From assembly GCA_964571815.1 (NCBI GenBank), contig CAZNDN010000210.1, positions 1-5,224 of the forward strand: DNA of 5,224 nucleotides, written 5' to 3'. A program made the position numbers and the translations under genes. The notes under the pieces are model-generated. The model saw only the letters and a program-made list of their open reading frames with translations, ran no database searches and was not told the DNA's origin. This document shows positions 1 to 5,113 of this stretch, one piece after another (the first letter of the stretch is position 1; the number at the start of each line of letters is the position of its first letter). Source of the stretch: CAZNDN01 sp964571815 (GTDB lineage: Bacteria > Fibrobacterota > Chitinivibrionia > Chitinivibrionales > WJKA01).

Positions 1-535
1 CTATACCCTTTCCGGGTGGCGCGACCTGGTTTCCTGGGCCGACCAGAGCGCCGGGACCGACCCCCTGAAACGCCCCGCCGAACTCCCCTCCGACAACGGC
101 TACGCACTGGGGAGAATCCTTGTCAACAAGACCGATCACACCGGACAGGTTGCCCTCGGCCCCGCGCGGTATGTTGACCTTGACGGGGACCCGGTTCCGG
201 ACAATGTCACCCTGCAGCCATACTCCTCGAGGGTGATTGTCCAGGCCGACAGCAGCCTGGAAGTACGTACCGGCCCGGCTCGGCACGATGCACCTTTCCC
301 GGCCCGGCCGATACGCAGGGGCGGCCGGATCGTCGTACGTCTGCCTCCGATTCCCGGCGCCCCCTTTGAGCTGCGCCTCTACGATTGTCGCGGGAGGCTC
401 GTGCACCACCGTCGGATCGCCCCCGCACGCGAGGCGACGCTGATTCCCCGCAAGCGCCTCCTCGCCTCAGGTCTCTATCGCGGCGTGCTGACCGCGGGGG
501 AGCGCCGATCCATCTTCACCGTCCCCGTGTGGTGA
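1..535 (+). CDS. C-terminal part of a secreted protein with a T9SS-type sorting domain (5' end outside the window)
   Basis: The reading frame is open from base 2 to the TGA at 533-535, giving 177 visible residues; the start lies upstream of the window. Residues ~1-83 look like the last strands of a beta-rich enzyme: a W-rich segment (GWRDLVSWADQSAGTD), then RILVNKT, then YVDLDGDPVPDNVTLQPYSS ending in RVIVQ. This pattern is familiar from the C-termini of right-handed beta-helix proteins and glycoside hydrolases. Residues ~107-177 resemble a Por/T9SS type A sorting domain: a GGRIVVRLP strand, FELRLYDCRGRLV, then LASGLYRGVL and a short final strand. The same layout ends the protein encoded at 1400-4306. 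From family knowledge, such domains direct passage across the outer membrane and are usually cleaved or anchored. The catalytic part is not visible, so no enzymatic activity can be assigned; a polysaccharide-active role is inferred. A GTG at 233 is only an internal codon of this frame. Confidence 0.8.
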   Translation, partial: YTLSGWRDLVSWADQSAGTDPLKRPAELPSDNGYALGRILVNKTDHTGQVALGPARYVDLDGDPVPDNVTLQPYSSRVIVQADSSLEVRTGPARHDAPFPARPIRRGGRIVVRLPPIPGAPFELRLYDCRGRLVHHRRIAPAREATLIPRKRLLASGLYRGVLTAGERRSIFTVPVW

Positions 536-754
536 GAGGAGCAAGCGGCAAGAAAAAGGGGTGGATGCTCAGCCGCCGTCGCGCCGCCCGCGGCGCAGGC
601 GCTCTCGCAGCGTGTGCGCGGGTGATGTGCGCCACGTCCCTTCCAACTCCCTCCTTCTCTCAATCGCAAAGCAAGGAGAAGCGGACTCAGGTTGCCGTCC
701 GCCACTCCCCCGAATTCGTTCAAGAGCATTCCACAATCCCTGTCCTGCTTGCAC

Positions 755-784
755 TGAGCTGAGTCGAAGTGAGCCGGGTCGAAG
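755..784. repeat. Two tandem 15-bp units of a REP-like dispersed repeat type
   Basis: TGAGCTGAGTCGAAG (755-769) is followed directly by TGAGCCGGGTCGAAG (770-784), identical at 13 of 15 positions. On the other strand each unit reads CTTCGAC-nnn-GCTCA, the style of short intergenic repeats (CTTCGACnnnGCTCAG) that I recognise as dispersed in many environmental bacterial genomes. It lies in a convergent intergenic region, where such elements are common. Copy number in this genome cannot be judged from one window. Confidence 0.6.
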
Positions 785-785
785 G

Positions 786-804
786 GCGCATTCCGCTGGT
801 GCGC
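786..804. other. Short inverted repeat next to the tandem repeats
   Basis: GCGCA (786-790) pairs with TGCGC (800-804) around a 9-nt loop. It starts two bases after the tandem repeats and lies about 30 bases beyond the stop of the minus-strand gene. There is no U-run after it on either strand, so it could be part of the repeat element or a weak transcript end; a chance palindrome is also possible. Confidence 0.3.
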
Positions 805-833
805 AATCCAAAGCCGGCGGCCTTCCCGGTATG

Positions 834-1265
834 CTACGGTTCCTGAAGCGAAGTAATCCTCGCGACAATCCTGAAATTGTCCGGGTAGAGGTAAGGTTCA
901 CCGTTCATGCATGATGAGCCGTGAATGGTCAATCGAGCGCTCTCCCATTGCGAAAGGTTCGGCACCTCTTTTCGCAGCCACGATGGGTTGCTCAGCGGGA
1001 TGTTGCTTCCGTTTTCAAGCTCGATGAGCATATCATTCACAAAAAGCCCGGTGGCGAGTGTGCGGTTCGAGCCGCTGAAAAAGCGAAATGCTTCCACCAT
1101 GTATCCGGCAGGCGCAAGCACATTGTGCCTCTCGATCATAGCAACCGGCCTCGCGGTGTCCGACTCAAACCGCAGCGTATCGCACCGAAAAAACATCCCG
1201 TACGGTCCCGACAGAAACCGGAAAACGCTCCAATCGTCAGACTCTTCCTCATCCGCGGCGTCCAA
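834..1265 (-). CDS. Hypothetical protein, beta-rich, probably 5'-frameshifted
   Basis: A 143-codon frame runs from a TTG at 1265 to a TAG at 836-834. I do not recognise the family. The codons look real: GC-rich third positions, a balanced composition, and many hydrophobic/aromatic alternations rather than the Arg/Pro/Ser bias of shadow frames. It begins with an acidic stretch (DAADEEESDD), then has two similar segments, FRFLSG at residues 15-20 and FRFFSG at 60-65, suggesting related beta strands, and ends with a polar tail (ITSLQEP). There is no signal peptide or membrane segment, so it is probably cytoplasmic unless its N-terminus differs. The TTG has no good ribosome binding site, and an in-frame TGA lies three codons upstream (1274-1272). 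A better start, ATG at 1309-1307 with its own AGGA, lies in another frame (see the next entry). It is transcribed divergently from the large secreted-protein gene. It could be a pseudogene remnant, a slippage-expressed gene, or an intact gene with a sequencing error. Confidence 0.6.
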   Translation of the reverse strand: MDAADEEESDDWSVFRFLSGPYGMFFRCDTLRFESDTARPVAMIERHNVLAPAGYMVEAFRFFSGSNRTLATGLFVNDMLIELENGSNIPLSNPSWLRKEVPNLSQWESARLTIHGSSCMNGEPYLYPDNFRIVARITSLQEP

Positions 1266-1309
1266 AAAGAATCAATGTCCCGTGTGAATTCCGACGCCCT
1301 CCCAGACAT
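1266..1309 (-). other. Probable true N-terminus of the 834-1265 gene, in another frame
   Basis: An ATG at 1309-1307 opens a frame reading MSGRASEFTRDIDSF just before the five-T run (1268-1264 on this strand). A one-base backward shift on TTT then gives LDAADEEE and the downstream frame, for a joined protein of about 158 residues. Without a shift, the frame ends at 1136 after 57 residues of unconvincing sequence. The start has AGGA at 1321-1318 with 8 nt spacing. The joined acidic N-terminus is plausible, but the join is inferred. Confidence 0.45.
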
Positions 1310-1317
1310 TATTTTAT

Positions 1318-1321
1318 TCCT
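1318..1321 (-). promoter_or_regulatory. Ribosome binding site AGGA supporting the ATG at 1309
   Basis: AGGA on the minus strand lies 8 nt before the ATG at 1309-1307, followed by an A/T-only spacer (ATAAAATA). It supports translation starting there rather than at the TTG at 1265, which lacks such a site. A possible promoter upstream on the same strand has TTGACC (1370-1365) and, 17 nt on, a weak AATACA (1347-1342). Confidence 0.4.
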
Positions 1322-1386
1322 GCATTTAACACGATTTTTTGTTGTATTGTGCTGACTGTGGAACCGGTCAAACAGTACCATTCTTC

Positions 1387-1392
1387 AAGGAA
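1387..1392 (+). promoter_or_regulatory. Ribosome binding site AAGGAA deciding the start at 1400
   Basis: AAGGAA lies 7 nt before the ATG at 1400. It favours this ATG over the GTG at 1349, which would add 17 residues and has no ribosome binding site. Confidence 0.75.
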
Positions 1393-1399
1393 TAATCGC

Positions 1400-4306
1400 A
1401 TGAGTGGTGATCATACGTGCCCCAATCGGCAGAGAGTCTTTCAGGCAAGCTCGAAAAACCACGACCTCCGTCATTCATCTCGCCGGGCAATCCGGTACCT
1501 TGGCGCCGTTCTTGTTGTTTGCGCATCCTATTCACACCAGGTATCCGCCGAGGAGGAGGCAACCCTGCTTGCGACCAATAGTGGTCGCGGCTTTTTCCCC
1601 AACTGCAATGCCGATGCTCCGGGTATTGTGCTTTCCCACTATCCCTCGGGCGCAAGAACAAGGGTATATTCCGAAACCGTGGGCACGGTGGTCTTCTCCC
1701 CCGATGGAAAACGAATTGCATTCACCAAAGAGAATGAACTGTATATCATGAATAACGACGGCACGGACCTGCGTGAAACCGGAGTAACGCAAGTGGGATG
1801 CAACACCTGCAGTTACGGGTTCGCACGCACGTTCAAATGGACAACCAACGGGATATTCTGGGGCAGGGACGGCCGGATATACCGCTATATACCGGAGGTC
1901 GAAACCACAACGGTCGTGGCCACACTTACCGACAAGCTCACCCCGTGTGACCCCTCACGATACCTCCTCTGCGATAAGGGGGAGTACCGGTGTTGCGACA
2001 CAAAGACGCAGGGGCTGTTCGATGCCTGGTGCTCCGGCGATGGGCGCAAATGGTGGATACTGGATGCGTACGATGCGAATATCGAAGGATATCGGTGTTG
2101 CTGCGCCGGCGGACGCGGAGCGAAACCATTCATTGTTTTCAACGAAGACTTTTCCGATTGGAAAGTCATGGGTTACGGCACGCCCTGGGGGCACGGACAG
2201 GGAATGACAATCGACGGCTGGACCGTGATGATTCGCATGGCAGAACATCGACACTGGCAGCACGTGGTGTGGTTCGATGAGAACACGGCGCCCCATGTTG
2301 TCTACGGCGGATATGGTGATGTTAATCCTTACCAGTTTACGGGTGGCGCCGACGCATTATACCCTGCACTCGACCCGCCGATTCCGGAAGGTGTTGAGGC
2401 GGGTTTCAACTTCCCCCGATGCGCCAACAACGACAGTATCGCCCTTGCGCCGGCAAAAAACGGCAAGAACTACCTCTTTCGCTGGAAAACCCATCCGCCG
2501 GAGCTTATCGGAGTCTTTCCCAACTGCGACGGCTTTGCCGCTGAATTCTGGTACGGCCCCCTGCCCGATCCGCACGATGGTATCCCCTACCTGAGTGCAA
2601 GCAAGCAAAAGCTGACATTTGTCCTTCCCCCCGGCCGGGACTCGGAAACAGAATCGCTCACCGTCAAAAACCTCTCCGCGGGGCCGCCGATGACGAAGGT
2701 CTCCCTGACCATTGCCCCCGCTGCCGCGGGAAGCTGGCTTGAAACGTCGGTGGAAGGCAACGGCGGGAATACTCAGACAGTCACGCTTACCGCAATCAGC
2801 TCCAAGCTTCCCGACGATGCCTCCGACGCGGTGATAACCATCGGCGGAGGAGGGGCCTCAAACTCCGTGGACTGTGCGGTCACCGCCTATCGGGGTGAAG
2901 CGATAGCGCCCCCCACCGGCCTCGAAGTCGCAGCCGCGGGAGACAGCCTTCTCGACGCCGCCCTTACCTGGACCGATAATGCAACCAATGAAACCGGCTA
3001 CCTTGTCCAGCGACAAACCAGCGACAATGCCTGGAAAGAGATCGCTCGAACACCATCCGACGCAACCACCTTCACGGATTCCGGACTTGACTACCAGACC
3101 ACCTATACCTACCGGGTACGTGCATTCAAGACACTCGACAACGGCGTGCACCAGGAAACGGCAAACTCCAACGAAGCCGGCCTGACCATCAAAGGTATAC
3201 CCTGGATACGGGTGAATGCTCCAACCAAAGGGGCGTACCTCCGCGCGGGTGAAGAGTATACCATCCGGTGGAGCGCCAATCTTGTCGGCCAGGTTCGCGT
3301 GTTTCTGTCGACCGATGGTGGAAAGACCCCCGAGGATATTCATCCCGGCGGCGGCATTTCCCTCACATCGAAGGAGTGGGACAATTTCTCGTATCGAATG
3401 CCGGAGACCGAATCCGATCAGGCACTAGTCATGGTGCAGAAATACGAAGGTGACGTGGAAGGGTACTCGGGCTTGTTTCATATCTCATCGACCGTATTCG
3501 GCAAACCATTGCCCGCGGGGTATCTCAAGGACCTGCTGCGACTCGAAAAGGGTAACGGTGCAAGTCCTCACTACCTCTCGGCCGACGACGCCGCTGGTGT
3601 GGAGGGCCGTTACGTGGGAACACCGGCGTCCTCTCCGTGCGAGGGGGAGTCATTTACGGAGGAAGCGGAATCGTACGTGTGGCGAGTTCGCAACGACAGC
3701 GACGGGGTGTGGGCCGATGAAGATGTTGATAATTTTGTTTCGTACTGGGCGCTTTCGCTTTTCGCGTCCGAGCAGCAGCCGGTTCATCTCGGGTACCGCA
3801 ACGATGATGCGATAACGGTCTGGAACAACGGGGAGGAATGGTTCTCGGAGCAATCGTGGGACGGCGGCTCGGAACAGAGGTCAAACCCGCTGGAGCTCCA
3901 TACCGGCTACAACCACCTGCTGTTCAAACTCGTTGAGGCAACCGGCGGGAATCGTTTTGCGGTGAGGTTGCTCGATGAAGACGGCAACGATGCGACGGGC
4001 CTGTTCTACTCGCTGGAAACATGCCAAAGTCAAGTCAACCGGCATTTTCGTCCCAATCAGACGCCGAGGAATGCCAATCGGATTGCCCTCACCACACTAT
4101 CCGGCGGTCAAGCGGCAATCGCCGTTACGGGAGATTCGAAATACACCTTGCGCATCTTCTCGGCCACCGGCCGGGTGCTCTGGTACCTTCAGGGCGTATC
4201 TCCCGAAACTATCGTTCTTCCCGAAAACCGAATCCGCTCCGGGATATACGTTCTGGATGGAACGATAGGCACACAACGCGTTACCAGGCGATTTGTGCGA
4301 CGGTAG
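1400..4306 (+). CDS. Large secreted modular protein: propeller-like, BACON-like, Fn3, Kre9/KNH-like, PA14-like, T9SS sorting domain
   Basis: 968 residues. Residues 1-50 form an export signal with a long basic n-region, a core (YLGAVLVVCASYS) and a likely cut after VSA (50). Residues ~55-395 are beta-propeller-like, with one clear PD40/TolB-type blade (FSPDGKRIAFTKENELYIMN at ~99-118). They contain unusual cysteine groups: CNTC (134-137), C183, C191, CC (198-199), C211, CCC (233-235), C341 and C376. Residues ~397-498 are BACON-like (LTVKN; SWLETSVEGNGG), ~502-597 fibronectin III (APPTGLEV; TYTYRVRAF), ~600-697 a Kre9/KNH-like Ig domain (GEEYTIRWSANLVGQVRVFL), and ~703-875 a PA14-like sandwich (GYRNDDAITVWNNGE; YNHLLFKLVEATGGNRFAVR). 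Residues ~893-968 form a sorting domain (YTLRIFSATGRVLW; IRSGIYVLDG; ending RRFVRR). No catalytic residues are recognisable, so binding or adhesion to a glycan or surface is inferred rather than an enzyme role. The gene stands alone, divergent from the 834-1265 gene. The module order is my reading of motifs, with Fn3 and the sorting domain most certain. Confidence 0.9.
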   Translation: MSGDHTCPNRQRVFQASSKNHDLRHSSRRAIRYLGAVLVVCASYSHQVSAEEEATLLATNSGRGFFPNCNADAPGIVLSHYPSGARTRVYSETVGTVVFSPDGKRIAFTKENELYIMNNDGTDLRETGVTQVGCNTCSYGFARTFKWTTNGIFWGRDGRIYRYIPEVETTTVVATLTDKLTPCDPSRYLLCDKGEYRCCDTKTQGLFDAWCSGDGRKWWILDAYDANIEGYRCCCAGGRGAKPFIVFNEDFSDWKVMGYGTPWGHGQGMTIDGWTVMIRMAEHRHWQHVVWFDENTAPHVVYGGYGDVNPYQFTGGADALYPALDPPIPEGVEAGFNFPRCANNDSIALAPAKNGKNYLFRWKTHPPELIGVFPNCDGFAAEFWYGPLPDPHDGIPYLSASKQKLTFVLPPGRDSETESLTVKNLSAGPPMTKVSLTIAPAAAGSWLETSVEGNGGNTQTVTLTAISSKLPDDASDAVITIGGGGASNSVDCAVTAYRGEAIAPPTGLEVAAAGDSLLDAALTWTDNATNETGYLVQRQTSDNAWKEIARTPSDATTFTDSGLDYQTTYTYRVRAFKTLDNGVHQETANSNEAGLTIKGIPWIRVNAPTKGAYLRAGEEYTIRWSANLVGQVRVFLSTDGGKTPEDIHPGGGISLTSKEWDNFSYRMPETESDQALVMVQKYEGDVEGYSGLFHISSTVFGKPLPAGYLKDLLRLEKGNGASPHYLSADDAAGVEGRYVGTPASSPCEGESFTEEAESYVWRVRNDSDGVWADEDVDNFVSYWALSLFASEQQPVHLGYRNDDAITVWNNGEEWFSEQSWDGGSEQRSNPLELHTGYNHLLFKLVEATGGNRFAVRLLDEDGNDATGLFYSLETCQSQVNRHFRPNQTPRNANRIALTTLSGGQAAIAVTGDSKYTLRIFSATGRVLWYLQGVSPETIVLPENRIRSGIYVLDGTIGTQRVTRRFVRR

Positions 4307-4328
4307 AAGACTGACAGGAGAGCCGGAG

Positions 4329-4508
4329 ATGAAAATTCCCCAGAACCAGGGACGGTGGCTGGATATATACTTAGCAGGTGTGCGGAAGCCCGTGCAGGGT
4401 GAAGCATTAGCTGTCACCGATCTGCCGTGCGCCCCATTTTCGTGTGCTGCAGGCGAACCTGTACCAGCGATCACACACTCTGTCGAGTCCTCTCTGCCGG
4501 CCGGATAG
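4329..4508 (+). CDS. Possible small protein, 59 residues, unrecognised
   Basis: An ATG at 4329 is preceded by AGGAG (4316-4320) with 8 nt spacing, only 22 nt after the stop of the large secreted-protein gene, so it could be translated from the same transcript. It starts MKIPQNQGRWLDIYLAGVRK and ends at the TAG at 4506-4508. There is no signal peptide, membrane segment or known motif. The second half is rich in Ala, Pro, Ser and Val and does not look strongly coding. A hairpin overlaps its stop. It may be a real short gene, a decayed 5' end, or chance; the ribosome binding site is the main support. Confidence 0.25.
   Translation: MKIPQNQGRWLDIYLAGVRKPVQGEALAVTDLPCAPFSCAAGEPVPAITHSVESSLPAG
4446..4468. 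other. Imperfect stem-loop
   Basis: GCTG-CAGG (4446-4453) pairs with CCTG (4458-4461) and CAGC (4465-4468), leaving a CGAA loop and a 3-nt bulge. It lies inside the possible small ORF. In GC-rich DNA, 4+4 pairs can arise by chance. Confidence 0.25.
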
Positions 4509-4515
4509 TCGGCAG
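4494..4515. terminator. Hairpin, possible weak terminator
   Basis: CTGCCG (4494-4499) pairs with CGGCAG (4510-4515) around a 10-nt loop containing the TAG of the possible small ORF. A T5 run follows at 4526-4530, 10 nt after the stem. That is farther than a standard intrinsic terminator allows, so it is at best a weak terminator for the + strand transcript. Confidence 0.3.
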
Positions 4516-4581
4516 CGGTCAACGCTTTTTCGAAGGACGCGGGATTGCAGGGCGACGATTCGGGCCGCGGTAATACGCGGT

Positions 4582-4643
4582 GGAATGCGGAACTCATCAC
4601 GTCTCGGGTGCAACGATTTCGGGAATCGTTAAGCCTGCATTCC
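4582..4643. repeat. Nested inverted repeats
   Basis: The inner stem is perfect: AACGATT (4612-4618), loop TCGGG, AATCGTT (4624-4630). An outer pair, GGAATGC (4582-4588) and GCATTCC (4637-4643), encloses it, and a further small hairpin (CCGCG/CGCGG, 4565-4580) precedes it. The arrangement could fold as one structured RNA or form a cruciform. It has no U-run, so it is not a standard terminator. The function is unknown. Confidence 0.45.
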
Positions 4644-4653
4644 GCACTTCCGA

Positions 4654-4702
4654 TGACGCAATAGTTTTGTTGTAACCATTTGGTTTGTTGTCGTTTGCGT
4701 CA
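4654..4702 (-). terminator. 8-bp inverted repeat at the end of the DUF6788 gene, terminator or element end
   Basis: TGACGCAA (4654-4661) is the exact inverse of TTGCGTCA (4695-4702). The stop codon TGA of the minus-strand gene (4702-4700) is the first three bases of one arm. The 33-nt gap has a short palindrome near its centre (AACCATTTGGTT, 4674-4685). There is no typical U-run, so it may be a loose terminator, or a boundary of a mobile unit carrying the DUF6788 gene. Confidence 0.35.
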
Positions 4703-5074
4703 CTGGTATGGTTTGTTTCTTGCCTCTATTATCTCCTTAACCAGTCGATATCTGGCTGCATCGATGTTTTTGAGTCGGCGCAGTGAGTTGCGCAGTTGTT
4801 GATAGCGCCGCACTTTGGGTGCTACTGAGTCCACATCGGCTTTTCGCACGACTTGACACCTTCGCCTGCCTTTGTACTTGGTCAGCAGTGTCCATGCGGG
4901 GTGCCCTTGGCCTGTGGCGCAATGACAGGTTGGGTTTCCACATTTGCGTTTGACTTCAGATAGAGTGCCGACGATTATCGGTTCGGTTTCGAAGAAGAGT
5001 TCGGCAATTCTCCGAGCTTCTACGTCGAGTTGGCGGACTCTTCGACTTTTTTTGCGGATGGTGTTGCTTTTCAT
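4700..5074 (-). CDS. DUF6788-type small protein, usually linked to transposases
   Basis: 124 residues from an ATG at 5074-5072 to a TGA at 4702-4700. The N-terminus is basic (MKSNTIRKKSRRVRQ). Next come a short strand (PIIVGTLSEVKRK), the motif CGNPTCHC (45-52) followed by GQGHP, a strand with Lys/Arg (KYKGRRRCQVVRK), and a C-terminal helix pair (RYQQLRNSLRRLKNID). This layout (GTL, CGxPxCxC, HGP-like turn, then an Arg-rich helix) matches the DUF6788 family as I know it. The role is not established; the Cys/His group could bind a metal ion and the basic character could suit nucleic-acid binding. Such genes commonly sit beside transposase genes, but none lies next to it here. The frame stays open upstream to the window edge, but the ATG is preferred because a promoter lies directly before it. 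There is no ribosome binding site, fitting a nearly leaderless message. Confidence 0.75.
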   Translation of the reverse strand: MKSNTIRKKSRRVRQLDVEARRIAELFFETEPIIVGTLSEVKRKCGNPTCHCATGQGHPAWTLLTKYKGRRRCQVVRKADVDSVAPKVRRYQQLRNSLRRLKNIDAARYRLVKEIIEARNKPYQ

Positions 5075-5084
5075 GTCTGATATA

Positions 5085-5113
5085 AATATATTATATATAT
5101 GTATACAAGTCAA
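5085..5113 (-). promoter_or_regulatory. Sigma-70-like promoter of the DUF6788 gene
   Basis: On the minus strand TTGACT (5113-5108) is followed after 17 nt by TATATT (5090-5085), each 5 of 6 against consensus. Transcription would start near 5078, about 4 nt before the ATG at 5074. The region is very AT-rich (5081-5105), unlike its flanks. AT-rich DNA can mimic a -10 box, but the -35 box and spacing add weight. Confidence 0.6.

Larger units (their letters stand above)
536..833. other. Intergenic region without a convincing gene
   Basis: This lies between the stop of the first secreted-protein gene and the stop of the minus-strand gene, so two transcripts converge here. Open frames exist on both strands but are Arg/Pro/Ser-rich and look like by-products of high GC. 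A GC-only hairpin (GCGCCG, loop CCCG, CGGCGC at 581-596) has no T tract, so I do not call it a terminator. The notable content is the tandem repeat at 755-784 and the hairpin at 786-804. Confidence 0.6.
1310..1399. promoter_or_regulatory. Divergent intergenic region, AT-rich at 1306-1350
   Basis: This short gap separates two divergently oriented genes, so promoters for both should lie here. The stretch around 1306-1350 is clearly AT-richer than its surroundings, with a T6 run at 1335-1340. No close match to a sigma-70 promoter is seen toward the + strand gene; CTGACT (1352-1357), 18 nt, TACCAT (1376-1381) is the best and is weak. Promoter location is therefore a positional inference. Confidence 0.35.
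4307..4699. other. Mostly non-coding region with several inverted repeats
   Basis: This separates the end of the large + strand gene from the end of the minus-strand DUF6788 gene, so transcription converges on it. Apart from a possible 59-codon ORF at 4329-4508, the open frames on both strands are short or have shadow-type composition. It contains several potential stem-loops, at 4446-4468, 4494-4515, 4565-4580, 4612-4630 and 4654-4702. GC content falls sharply after about 4650. Confidence 0.55.

Noticed and set aside
581..596. GC-rich hairpin downstream of the first gene as a terminator.
   Set aside because: It has no T tract on either side and lies in sequence rich in GCC/CGG, where such palindromes are expected by chance.
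561..914. Open frames on both strands between the first gene and the minus-strand gene.
   Set aside because: They are Arg/Ser/Pro-rich, lack ribosome binding sites, and cross the repeat at 755-784 and the end of the better-supported minus-strand gene.
1349..1399. GTG start at 1349 for the large secreted protein, adding 17 residues.
   Set aside because: It has no ribosome binding site, would lengthen an already long signal n-region, and the ATG at 1400 has AAGGAA at 7 nt.
2858..3343. A 161-codon minus-strand frame opposite the Fn3 and Kre9-like domains.
   Set aside because: It is fully antisense to a well-supported gene and rich in Gly/Val, with no ribosome binding site or known motif.
4564..4576. 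GCCGCGGTAATAC matches the universal 16S rRNA 515-533 region, and GGGTGCAA nearby also occurs in 16S.
   Set aside because: The bases before and after do not follow 16S rRNA order, and the two matches are about 30 bases too far apart, so I read it as chance similarity. Aligning 4550-4650 to rRNA would settle it.
4097..4600. A 167-codon open frame on the minus strand.
   Set aside because: It overlaps the C-terminal coding region of the large protein, and its composition (Ser, Pro, Ala, Gly, Arg) is that of an antisense shadow.
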